From DASZTV01 sp036267875 (GTDB lineage Bacteria > Actinomycetota > Actinomycetes > JAFAQI01), in the NCBI GenBank assembly GCA_036267875.1, contig DATAVE010000117.1, positions 43,293-107,292 on the forward strand: a DNA stretch of 64,000 nt, given 5' to 3'. The notes below the pieces were generated by a model, which ran no database searches, was not told where the DNA came from, and saw nothing but the letters and a program-made list of their open reading frames with translations. Positions 51,174 to 58,798 of this stretch are shown here, one piece after another (position 1 is the stretch's first letter; each line of letters begins with the position of its first letter). The position numbers and the translations under genes are program-made.

Positions 51174-51971
51174 TTACATGGCGGAGCGGTGGTGGCCGCC
51201 GTCGACCTCGATCCAGGCGCCGGTGATGTAGCCGGCCTGTTCCGAACACAGGTAGGCGATCGCAGACGCGATCTCGGCGGGGTCGCCCATCCTGCCGGCC
51301 GGCACGCCTGCCTTGTCGAGCATGAACCGTCGGCGCTCCTCTTCATTGGTCGCGCCCACGTTCTCGCGCATGTACCGCTGGGCGTTCTCGGTCTCGATCC
51401 AACCGGGCGCGATCGTGTTGACGGTGATGCCGTAGCGCGCGTACTCGTCGGCCACGGTCTTGAGCAGCCCGACCGTCGAAGGACGCGTCGCATTCGCGAC
51501 GACGTGGTGGATCTCGCCCGTCGGCTCCTTGGCCGTGGCTGAGCCGACATGGACGAAGCGGCCCCAACCCGCTGCCTGCATCCCGGGCAGCACCGCGTGG
51601 AGGAGATAGATCTGGCTCATGGTGTAGGCCCGAAAGGACTCGACGTAGGTTTCCGGATCGGTGATGTCGCGAAAGTCGCCGGGAGCCTGGAAGACGGTTT
51701 GGCCGATCACGATCAGCGGCGGGCCGAGCGCGTCTGTGACCTCGCGGACCGCGCGATCGACGTCCGACGCGCTAGAGATGTCCGCGCATACCCCGAACGC
51801 CAGCGTGCCTCCCGCGACCAGCTCGGAGACCGCCTCATCGACGTCAGTCCTCGTGCGCGCGACTACCGCGACGTTGCAGCCTTCCGCGGCAAGCAGGCCG
51901 GCGGCGATCCTCCCCATCCCTCTGCTGCCACCGACGACGAGCGCTACCTTGCCGCTGATCCCGAGGTCCAT
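51174..51971 (-). CDS. SDR-fold protein lacking the Tyr-Lys catalytic pair
   Basis: 265 aa. VVGGSRGMGRIAA gives a good nucleotide-binding loop and Ser144 is present (HVGSATAKEP), but the YxxxK motif is absent: the aligned stretch is HHVVANATRPSTVGLL, with Val157 and Ala161. NNAG is also replaced by GQTV. Atypical SDRs of this type (with an Asn-rich helix instead of YxxxK) occur in actinobacteria. The C-terminus (YITGAWIEVDGGHH) is normal. NAD(P) binding is likely but the reaction may be different. Ends 14 bases from the DUF35 stop, follows the mycofactocin-type SDR by 4 bases. Confidence 0.86.
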   Translation of the reverse strand: MDLGISGKVALVVGGSRGMGRIAAGLLAAEGCNVAVVARTRTDVDEAVSELVAGGTLAFGVCADISSASDVDRAVREVTDALGPPLIVIGQTVFQAPGDFRDITDPETYVESFRAYTMSQIYLLHAVLPGMQAAGWGRFVHVGSATAKEPTGEIHHVVANATRPSTVGLLKTVADEYARYGITVNTIAPGWIETENAQRYMRENVGATNEEERRRFMLDKAGVPAGRMGDPAEIASAIAYLCSEQAGYITGAWIEVDGGHHRSAM

Positions 51972-51975
51972 GGGG

Positions 51976-52842
51976 TCAGCCGGTCGGGCCGTTCGGGAAC
52001 TTCAGGAACGAGCCGGCGTCTACCCGAATCTGCTGACCGGTGATGTAGCGCGACTCGTCCGAGGCAAGGAACAGCACCAGGTTGGAGATGTCGACCGGCT
52101 CGACGTAGGGGATCGGCATCGCCTGGAAGAACGTGAAGGCCGGCTCGACGTCCTCACGGGTCGGGTTCTCGAGGTCTGGGCGGAACACGCTGTAGAGACC
52201 GTCGTTGTGCAGCAGATGCGTGTTGACGTTCGTCGGGTGGACGCAGTTCACCCGGATGAACTCTGGCGCGAGCTGCAGCGCAAGCTGCTCGGTGTACTCG
52301 ATGAGGATTCGTTTCGACCAGCCGTACCCGGCGCTGCCGGGTCCCATCGCGGGGTTGTCCGTGGTGTTGGGCATCATCCCCGCGGTCGAGCCCGTGATGA
52401 TGATCGAGGAGTGCTGCGGCAGCTGAGGCAGCGAGGCGACGACCGTGTTGATCACGCCAACGAGGTCGACGTCGACGGCATCCGAGAAGTCCAGGCGCTC
52501 GGGCGTTCCCATGGCCATGGGAAGAATGCCCGCGTTAGCTACGACAACGTCGAGCCTGCCGAGATCGCGGATGCCCGCCTCCAACGCGTCCTGCAGCTCA
52601 GGACGCGAGCGAACGTCGGCCTGGCGGGCGATGATGCGACGGCCTAGCTCCTTGACCGTGCGCTCGGTCTCGGCAAGGTCCTCAGGAGTGGACAGCGGAT
52701 ACGGGTTGGAGTCGATCTGGCGGCAGATGTCGACCGCGATGATGTCGGCGCCCTCCTGTGCCATGCGAATCGCATGGCTGCGGCCCTGGCCACGTGCTGC
52801 ACCGGTGATGAAGGCGACCTTGCCCTCCAGCCGTCCCGCCAT
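51976..52842 (-). CDS. Mycofactocin-dependent SDR-family oxidoreductase
   Basis: 288-aa SDR of the mycofactocin-coupled subfamily: GAARGQGRSHAIRMAQEG, ADIIAVDICRQI and the insertion YPLSTPEDLAETERTV are its signature, and ARQADVRSRPELQDAL follows. Catalytic Ser in ITGSTAGMM and GYGWSKRILIEY with Tyr-Lys. In this group the NAD is held tightly and re-oxidised by the redox cofactor mycofactocin, usually for alcohols. AAAGGAC precedes the ATG. Mycofactocin biosynthesis genes are not in the window. Confidence 0.9.
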   Translation of the reverse strand: MAGRLEGKVAFITGAARGQGRSHAIRMAQEGADIIAVDICRQIDSNPYPLSTPEDLAETERTVKELGRRIIARQADVRSRPELQDALEAGIRDLGRLDVVVANAGILPMAMGTPERLDFSDAVDVDLVGVINTVVASLPQLPQHSSIIITGSTAGMMPNTTDNPAMGPGSAGYGWSKRILIEYTEQLALQLAPEFIRVNCVHPTNVNTHLLHNDGLYSVFRPDLENPTREDVEPAFTFFQAMPIPYVEPVDISNLVLFLASDESRYITGQQIRVDAGSFLKFPNGPTG

Positions 52843-52877
52843 CGTGAATGTCCTTTCTGAAATCGCTAATACCTCTA

Positions 52878-52888
52878 ACTCATTGAGT
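52878..52888. promoter_or_regulatory. Candidate operator ACTCATTGAGT
   Basis: Perfect 11-bp odd-centred palindrome in the 57-base gap before the mycofactocin-type SDR, about 36 bases upstream of its start. Read on the minus strand it contains the same CTCAATGAG core as the palindrome at 5682-5690 upstream of another catabolic SDR/ACAD locus. A shared repressor is possible. Confidence 0.45.
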
Positions 52889-52899
52889 ACAAGCCCACC

Positions 52900-54462
52900 T
52901 TATTCTTCGTACGGGCGTCTGCACATGGCTGGTTGCGCCTTGGCCGATGTCGTGCCCCAGGCCGGGATCGCGGAGCGGCAGGCTCGGGCGATCAGGTCCC
53001 GTCCATCTCGTACGGTCATGAACCTGCGTCGTACCGCAGTGGTCGTCGCCTTGATCATCTTGCGCACGTAGACGGCGTGGGTGGGGTAGAGCCTGGCGAG
53101 CTGGCGGTGTGTCAGGGGCGTCGACGTGCCGAGCAGCGGGCAGGCGTTGCCGATATAGGTCGCGACCGGGACGGTGATGACCGGTTCTCGCAGGCCGCCG
53201 AGCGCGTTGCCTTGCGGGTCGGTCTTGAAGATGACGCCGAGGTTGAACAGCGGGCTCGGCGGGAGTCCCCGGCTGCTGAACTCCAGGGGCGGAACGGTCG
53301 GCGCGCGCGTGCCGGTCCGGACCCAGTGAGCCAGGTCGTTGATCGCGGCGTCGAGGACGTAGCGACGCGGGTACTGCTCGCCACCCGCGCAGGTATCGGA
53401 CAGGACGCCGCCTTCCTGTCCGTAGTCGCCGTCGGTGCGCTCGAGCGCCGCCTCGCGGGGCTTGGACACCGGTGGAGTGTTGAGCTCTGTGCCGGCGATC
53501 ACGGGAACAAGATGCTGCAACAGCCAGTAGTCGGTGTGACCGGCGCCGGACACCGACCATGCGACGTGATTGCGCCCGGACGTCTTCGTGACCTGCTGCG
53601 CGGAGTCCTCGCCCCAGATGAACAGCGTCGGCACTCGGTAGGCGCTGGGTTCCGGCGCGTTGAGGTCGGAGTCGATGAGGAACCCGTCGGCGAGCCGTGC
53701 CGCGGCATCCGCGCCGTACCGGATGTAGTCGTCGAGCTCGAATGCCGCCTGTGACTCACCGGCGGCCAACACCACCCGTGGGTGCAACTGGCCGAGTGGG
53801 TTGATTCCGTCGGGATGCTTCACCGCTTGCAGTGCTTGGGAGAAGATGTCGTAGGAGTAGGCGTCGCCCGGATGGTGAAGCGCGGCGTATCGCACGGGGT
53901 CGAACCCTTTCAGCGACGTCGGCGTACAGACCGCGACCTTGCCCGCAACCGGATCCCCAGTCAGACCTAGGCCACACACCCCGACCTGCTGCGCCGTCAC
54001 CTCTACATAGGCATCGCCGTCTGCCGTCACCTGTGGGTAGGTCCACTCGAAGTCGGCGGGCGCGTCCAACTGGGCGGTGACGTTGTCCCACTCGACTACC
54101 ACTGTTCCGCTGAACCGCGCTGGGTTCTTCGGGGCGTAGACCAGCATCCGAGTCGCGTAGGACGCGGGCGGCTTCTGCGCGTTGTAGGCCTTCGCCGTGC
54201 CGGAGAACACGAACTCACGTTGCGTATAGCCGTAGGCCGCGACGTCGAAGCCCGCGGCGAGGAACGGATGGCCATGCACACCGCCAGCTAACGGGCCCGT
54301 CACCGTCGGATTCGGCTCACTGCCGTGGGAGATCGCGAGCGACCCAAGCACCTCTGCGCCGCTCGCGGCAGAGACTGCGGGTGAGGCCAGGCATACCGCG
54401 ACGACCGCACTTAGGCCGATCGCGGTGCGGCGCGCCCGACGACACGTCGCCTCGCTGGTCAC
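52900..54462 (-). CDS. Secreted alpha/beta-hydrolase domain protein
   Basis: 520 aa, exported. N-terminal Arg-rich region and hydrophobic core (RRTAIGLSAVVAVCLASPAV) with a likely cleavage after VSA at residue 32. Nucleophile elbow VLAAGESQAAFELDDY and a later AGHTDYWLLQH place Ser and His of a triad; VVVEWDNVTAQL and a DPVRYAALHHPGDAYSYD stretch fit the alpha/beta hydrolase domain family PF20091. Likely an esterase acting outside the membrane on a hydrophobic ester. GTG start 6 bases after the AarF gene stop. Last gene of the leftward LivF-led run. Confidence 0.86.
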   Translation of the reverse strand: MTSEATCRRARRTAIGLSAVVAVCLASPAVSAASGAEVLGSLAISHGSEPNPTVTGPLAGGVHGHPFLAAGFDVAAYGYTQREFVFSGTAKAYNAQKPPASYATRMLVYAPKNPARFSGTVVVEWDNVTAQLDAPADFEWTYPQVTADGDAYVEVTAQQVGVCGLGLTGDPVAGKVAVCTPTSLKGFDPVRYAALHHPGDAYSYDIFSQALQAVKHPDGINPLGQLHPRVVLAAGESQAAFELDDYIRYGADAAARLADGFLIDSDLNAPEPSAYRVPTLFIWGEDSAQQVTKTSGRNHVAWSVSGAGHTDYWLLQHLVPVIAGTELNTPPVSKPREAALERTDGDYGQEGGVLSDTCAGGEQYPRRYVLDAAINDLAHWVRTGTRAPTVPPLEFSSRGLPPSPLFNLGVIFKTDPQGNALGGLREPVITVPVATYIGNACPLLGTSTPLTHRQLARLYPTHAVYVRKMIKATTTAVRRRFMTVRDGRDLIARACRSAIPAWGTTSAKAQPAMCRRPYEE

Positions 54463-54468
54463 GGGCGC

Positions 54469-56094
54469 CTATGCAGTGGACTTCCTGCGTTTGCCCGGCT
54501 GGATCAGCTCTCGGATCTCCGCCTGCTGTTGTGCCTGGAGCCGGCGCATCTCGCCAAAGGTGACGTCCCCGTCGGTGTCCAGCCCGGACATCGCGGTCAT
54601 CTGCGCCATCATCTCTTTCGGGTCGATGTTCATGAGCCGGACGTCGAACCCCAACGCGACCGCGAGCGCGTCACCGTGGGTTTCGAGCATGTAGCTGAAG
54701 AGGTGGCTGACCTCGTCGCCGATGTTGAGATTCGCGGCCAGCGTTGTGATCGCACCGTCGAGGTAGATGACGCCTTTGATGAGCAGCATCAGCTCTTTCG
54801 GGATCCGGCCGCCGTATCCGATCAGCTTGCCGAACACCAGCTTCATGCTGTCGACCATCACCGCGGTGTCCGGAGCGGCGGTCACCGCTGCGGTGAGGGA
54901 GTCCATGTCGAGGTCGGCGAGGACAGCATCGACGTCGGTGTCGGCAGGGAACATGCCGAGCTCCACCAAGGCCGACAGCTGCGCCCGATAGTCCTGGGTT
55001 GCCGACGCCATCATCATCTGCATCACGGCAAGCCGCTTCGACTCCGGGAAACGCCCGGTGATCCCGAAGTCGAACAGCGCCGCGCGGCCGTCCTCGGTCA
55101 CCAGCGTGTTGCCGGCGTGGAGGTCGCCATGGAAGACGCCGAAGATGATCGCACCTTCGAAGAAGCTGCTGAGCAGACCGCGGAGCATCTCGCGGGCGGT
55201 GTCGATCCCCGCGGCGTTGATTCGGTCGATGTCGTCGATCCGGTAGCCATAGAGGCGTTCCATCACGAGCACGCGACGAGTGACGAGCGTCGGATGCGGC
55301 CGGGGACAGACGATCTGCCGCTGTTCGGTACGCGCGAGAACCTCGGCGATGTCGAGCAGGTTCTGTGCCTCGAGCTGGAAGTCGAGCTCCTCGACGATGG
55401 TTTCGGCGAACAGCTCGACATAGGCGGGAGGATTGGCAAGGCCCGCCGCCTTGATCCGGCCGACGAGCAGCCGAGCGAGCCACATCATGACCCGAAGGTC
55501 TTTCCGCACGGTCTCGGCGATGCCCTCGCGTTGGACCTTGACCACGACCTGTTGGCCGCCGGGCAGCGTAGCGCCGTGCACCTGTGCGATGGATGCTGCG
55601 GCGATCGGTGTCTGGTCGAAGGTTTCGAACAGGGCTGACACTGGTCCACCGAGTTCGGCTTCAACGACTCGCAGCACCGCAGCGAGGGGCATCTCGACCA
55701 CTCGGTCCTGCAGCTTCTTGAACTCGGTGATCAACGGAGCCGGAAGCAAGCCGTCACCGGAGGCGATGAGCTGGCCCAGCTTGATGAAGGTCGGGCCTAG
55801 GCGTTCGAACGCGCGACGCAGCCGGAGGGCGAGCTTGCCGATCGCCTCGTCGCCTCCGCGACGTCGCTCGAACAGCCACCACGGCAGCACCAGTCTCGCG
55901 AAGACCGCCGTAACCCGCAAAGCGTGCATTCCCGGAAGCAGGCGGCGGCGAATCAGCGCGGGCACCTGCTGCTTGGTGGCTTCGCGGCGCTCGTCGAGTC
56001 CGGCCCGCCACGGCATCGTGGCGGGCTCGACGACCCACGGTCCGTCAGAGGTGAAGGCGCCCAGGTGTAGATCGCTGGGTGAGTGGGCAGTCAT
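54469..56094 (-). CDS. AarF/ABC1/UbiB-family atypical kinase
   Basis: 541-aa ABC1/UbiB kinase-like protein. KLGQ motif in FIKLGQLIASGDGLLP (Lys105), the Ala-rich loop PIAAASIAQVHGATL, VVKVQREG, catalytic FGVFHGDLHAGN and metal-site LFDFGITGRF. Usual role is isoprenoid-quinone or lipid metabolism at the membrane. Unusual position inside an ABC-importer operon next to a binding protein. ATG at 56094 has AAGGAAG upstream. The C-terminus is a Gln/Arg-rich tail with no membrane helix recognised. Confidence 0.91.
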   Translation of the reverse strand: MTAHSPSDLHLGAFTSDGPWVVEPATMPWRAGLDERREATKQQVPALIRRRLLPGMHALRVTAVFARLVLPWWLFERRRGGDEAIGKLALRLRRAFERLGPTFIKLGQLIASGDGLLPAPLITEFKKLQDRVVEMPLAAVLRVVEAELGGPVSALFETFDQTPIAAASIAQVHGATLPGGQQVVVKVQREGIAETVRKDLRVMMWLARLLVGRIKAAGLANPPAYVELFAETIVEELDFQLEAQNLLDIAEVLARTEQRQIVCPRPHPTLVTRRVLVMERLYGYRIDDIDRINAAGIDTAREMLRGLLSSFFEGAIIFGVFHGDLHAGNTLVTEDGRAALFDFGITGRFPESKRLAVMQMMMASATQDYRAQLSALVELGMFPADTDVDAVLADLDMDSLTAAVTAAPDTAVMVDSMKLVFGKLIGYGGRIPKELMLLIKGVIYLDGAITTLAANLNIGDEVSHLFSYMLETHGDALAVALGFDVRLMNIDPKEMMAQMTAMSGLDTDGDVTFGEMRRLQAQQQAEIRELIQPGKRRKSTA

Positions 56095-56125
56095 GTCTTC
56101 CTTTGGGGCGCAGTTGTGATCGCAG

Positions 56126-57796
56126 CTATGGGGTGAATCCGGGTCGCCACTTCTGGCTCGTGACGACCCAGCAGTTGCACCCGTAATGGAAGGCACCCGT
56201 CCGCCAGTACTCGCCGCCCGTCGGATCGTCGGCGTTGAAGGCCGCGGGGCCCGCGGGGAAGCCGAGGTCGATCCTTCCGGCGCGCGCCAGCCCAGCCGCC
56301 AGCGAGGATCGGTTGAGGGCTGGCGCGTTCTCGATGGCGGCGACCAACATCGAGGTGCTGACGCACGCGACGCCTTCGAGCGCGCCGGCGGTCTTCGCGT
56401 CTGCGCTCGTCGGTGCCGGCAGGCCAGCCTTGCTGATCACCTTGTCGCAGGCCTTGGTCGCAGAGTTGAACTTGTACCCCGCCGTGTCCTGGCCGCCGAC
56501 CTGGTCGGTCGTGATGTCGAGCGCGTCGTTCATGCTGCCCGGGTTGCGATCCGTCGAGTGGTCGGTGAGCTGGACCTCGGCGTCGCTCATCAGCGCGTAC
56601 TTCGGGTAGTAGTGCTGATTCTGCGCCGCCTTGGCGAACCCCGGTGTCGTGTCGTAGGCGACGCTGACTACGCGGTTGACCCCAGCGTTCTTGAACTGCA
56701 CCGCGGCAGCGGTCTGCTGGGCAGAGGTTGCCTCGCCGAGGGCGCTCGTACTGCATCCGTAGTTGTAGACGGACCAGGTCTTCGACGGATAGCCCGCGCG
56801 GGTCAGCTCCTTGCGAATGTCAGTGCTCTCGTCGGGGTAGCAGGTCGAGTCGAGGATGCCGACCTTCTTGGTTCCCTTGAACCAGCCGACCTGCTTCGCA
56901 CCGAGGATGTAGTCCGCGATCAGCCGGTCGTAGTCCGGCGCCCAGGACAGGATGTAGGGGTAGTACTTCCGCAGGGTCGGCACGTGCGGTGAGGTGTACC
57001 AGAAGTTGGGAATCTTGGCCTGCGGGATGCAGGTGATCGTCTGTGGGTTGTACAGGTTGTTGATCACCGCGAAGTCGTTGTCCTGCTGGATGTTCAGGCA
57101 GGCGGTCTGCTCCGAGCTCGCGCTGATGACGTTGTCGGAGTAGAACTTCGGAACCAGCTTGCGGCAGGCCACGCCGCCGTGCGCGTTGATGCTGTTGAAG
57201 ACCGCCTGATAGGCGGTCTCCTCGTTCTTCGCGCTCGCGAGCCCGGCGAGTGAGTTCAGCGCGCCGAGGTCGACGACCACGACCCCGACGGTGATTGTGC
57301 TGTTCGTGACTCCCGGCACATTCGTGGCAGCCGGACACTTTGGCGTCGATTGCCCACTGCCGCCGGACTTGCCCGACCCACTTCCAGGTGTCGGCGAATG
57401 TCTGGTCGGCGTCGGCGACTTGGTGACACTGCTCGACGGGCCTGAGGAGCCGGACGTCCCGGATGGACCGCCTGAGCCGCCTGAGCCGCCGGACGAGCTT
57501 GGCCCACTCGAGCCGGTCCCGCCGAGCAGTGCGGACGCTCCGCCCGCGCTGGGTGCACCACCGGTGTGAGCTTGCCCGCCGTGTTGTTTGCCGCCCGAGG
57601 CGGGGTGGCCACCGTGGTGCAGCGCCTGCGAGGGCGGGGGGAAGGTGCCCAGCGTCGCAGACGATCCGCCGCCCGAGGTCGGGATCGCCGCCCAGGCGAC
57701 GAGGCCCACAACGACTAGGAACGCCACCGACGTGAGCGCCCACTCGATCGGTGGGCCATTGCGCAACCACATGCGCAGCTGCTGGAACGGCTTCAC
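56126..57796 (-). CDS. Membrane-anchored ABC-type substrate-binding protein
   Basis: 556 aa. N-terminal membrane helix (residues about 18-38, WALTSVAFLVVVGLVAWAA), a low-complexity Gly/Ser/Pro/Thr linker to about residue 150, then a branched-chain type periplasmic-binding domain: STITVGVVVVDLGALNSLAG, KLVPKFYSDNVISASSEQ, CLNIQQDNDFAVINNLYN, GVNRVVSVAYDTT. GTG at 57796 has GGGAGG 3 nt upstream. Probable receptor of the ABC importer made of LivF-like and fused LivHMG-like proteins. No lipobox, unlike the other binding protein at 43555. Confidence 0.88.
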   Translation of the reverse strand: MKPFQQLRMWLRNGPPIEWALTSVAFLVVVGLVAWAAIPTSGGGSSATLGTFPPPSQALHHGGHPASGGKQHGGQAHTGGAPSAGGASALLGGTGSSGPSSSGGSGGSGGPSGTSGSSGPSSSVTKSPTPTRHSPTPGSGSGKSGGSGQSTPKCPAATNVPGVTNSTITVGVVVVDLGALNSLAGLASAKNEETAYQAVFNSINAHGGVACRKLVPKFYSDNVISASSEQTACLNIQQDNDFAVINNLYNPQTITCIPQAKIPNFWYTSPHVPTLRKYYPYILSWAPDYDRLIADYILGAKQVGWFKGTKKVGILDSTCYPDESTDIRKELTRAGYPSKTWSVYNYGCSTSALGEATSAQQTAAAVQFKNAGVNRVVSVAYDTTPGFAKAAQNQHYYPKYALMSDAEVQLTDHSTDRNPGSMNDALDITTDQVGGQDTAGYKFNSATKACDKVISKAGLPAPTSADAKTAGALEGVACVSTSMLVAAIENAPALNRSSLAAGLARAGRIDLGFPAGPAAFNADDPTGGEYWRTGAFHYGCNCWVVTSQKWRPGFTP

Positions 57797-57845
57797 GGTG
57801 CCTCCCGGTGGTCCATGACGTTCATTGATCAGACGGGCAGGTTCA

Positions 57846-58592
57846 TCAGCCGGTGCCAAGGAAGGCGGCCCGTGCCAGGTCGTCGCGCTCGAGCAGATCC
57901 TTGGGCGCACCCTCGAATCGGATCTCGCCCTTCTCCATGAAGACCGCACGGTCGCACATCTCGGCGGCGATGTTGAGGCTCTGCTCGACGAGGACTAACG
58001 CGACACCCGACTTCTGAATGTCGCGGACGAGCTGCATGAGCTGCCCGACGATGATCGGTGCGAGCCCGAGCGAGAGCTCGTCGATGCAGAGCAGGCGCGG
58101 CTCGAGCAACAGTGCCTTGGCGAGCGCCAGCTGTTGCTGCTCGCCGCCGGAGAGGGTGCCCGCCCGTCGGTCCAGTCGCTTCGCAAGGTGGGGGAACACG
58201 TCGTAGACGGCGGCACGGCGCTCACGTACTGACTGCCGCTGACGTCGAGCGGGAAGCGCGGCCATGTCGAGGTTGTCGCTGACCGTCATGTCGGCGAACA
58301 CGCCGTTGCCGCCTGCCACGAGAAGGAGTCCTCGTCGGGGCAACCGTTCGGCGGCCGTGGCTGTGATGTCGTCGCCTGCGAAGAAGATGCGCCCTCGTTG
58401 TGCGCGCTCGAGGCCGGTGATGACGCGGAGCAGCGTGGACTTACCCGCCCCGTTGGTGCCCAGCAGCGCGAGCGACTCCCCAGCCCTGACCTGCAGCGAG
58501 ACGTCGAAGAGCACCTGCATCGAGCCGTAGGAGAAGTCGACGTTTCGGACCTCGAGAAGTGCGTTGGAATCCGATGCCGGTCCGTCACTCAT
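57846..58592 (-). CDS. LivF-type ABC transporter ATPase
   Basis: 248-aa ATPase of the branched-chain amino-acid importer type. Walker A LLGTNGAGKST, Q-loop region after RRGLLLVAGGNGVF, ABC signature TLSGGEQQQLALAKAL, Walker B LLCIDELSLGLAP, H-loop replaced by VLVEQSLNIAAEM (Gln/Glu, typical of the LivF group). ATG at 58592 was chosen; GTG 58601 is the alternative and neither has a ribosome site. Divergent from the fused permease gene 206 bases away, which supplies the second ATPase. Confidence 0.92.
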   Translation of the reverse strand: MSDGPASDSNALLEVRNVDFSYGSMQVLFDVSLQVRAGESLALLGTNGAGKSTLLRVITGLERAQRGRIFFAGDDITATAAERLPRRGLLLVAGGNGVFADMTVSDNLDMAALPARRQRQSVRERRAAVYDVFPHLAKRLDRRAGTLSGGEQQQLALAKALLLEPRLLCIDELSLGLAPIIVGQLMQLVRDIQKSGVALVLVEQSLNIAAEMCDRAVFMEKGEIRFEGAPKDLLERDDLARAAFLGTG

Positions 58593-58798
58593 CGCGCACA
58601 CAGCCAGGTTGTTGCATTTCGGCAGACGATTGCACTGTTTTCACCTCCACGCAAGGTACGTCAGCCATCCGCGCGGCGCACGTGCGGTCGGTGCGGTCGC
58701 TTGCGAACAGCGTTCATGCGAGGCATGCTGCCCCACATCTTCATTCGCCCACGCCGCGGTCCTCCCGTCGGAAGGCCATCTACCAGGGGGTCGAAGCG
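58593..58798. promoter_or_regulatory. Divergent promoter region of the importer
   Basis: 206 bases between LivF-like and the fused permease gene. Motifs TTGCA occur twice near 58612-58632 and no perfect palindrome longer than 10 bases was seen. Presumed to drive both directions. No gene of its own is supported. Confidence 0.35.
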
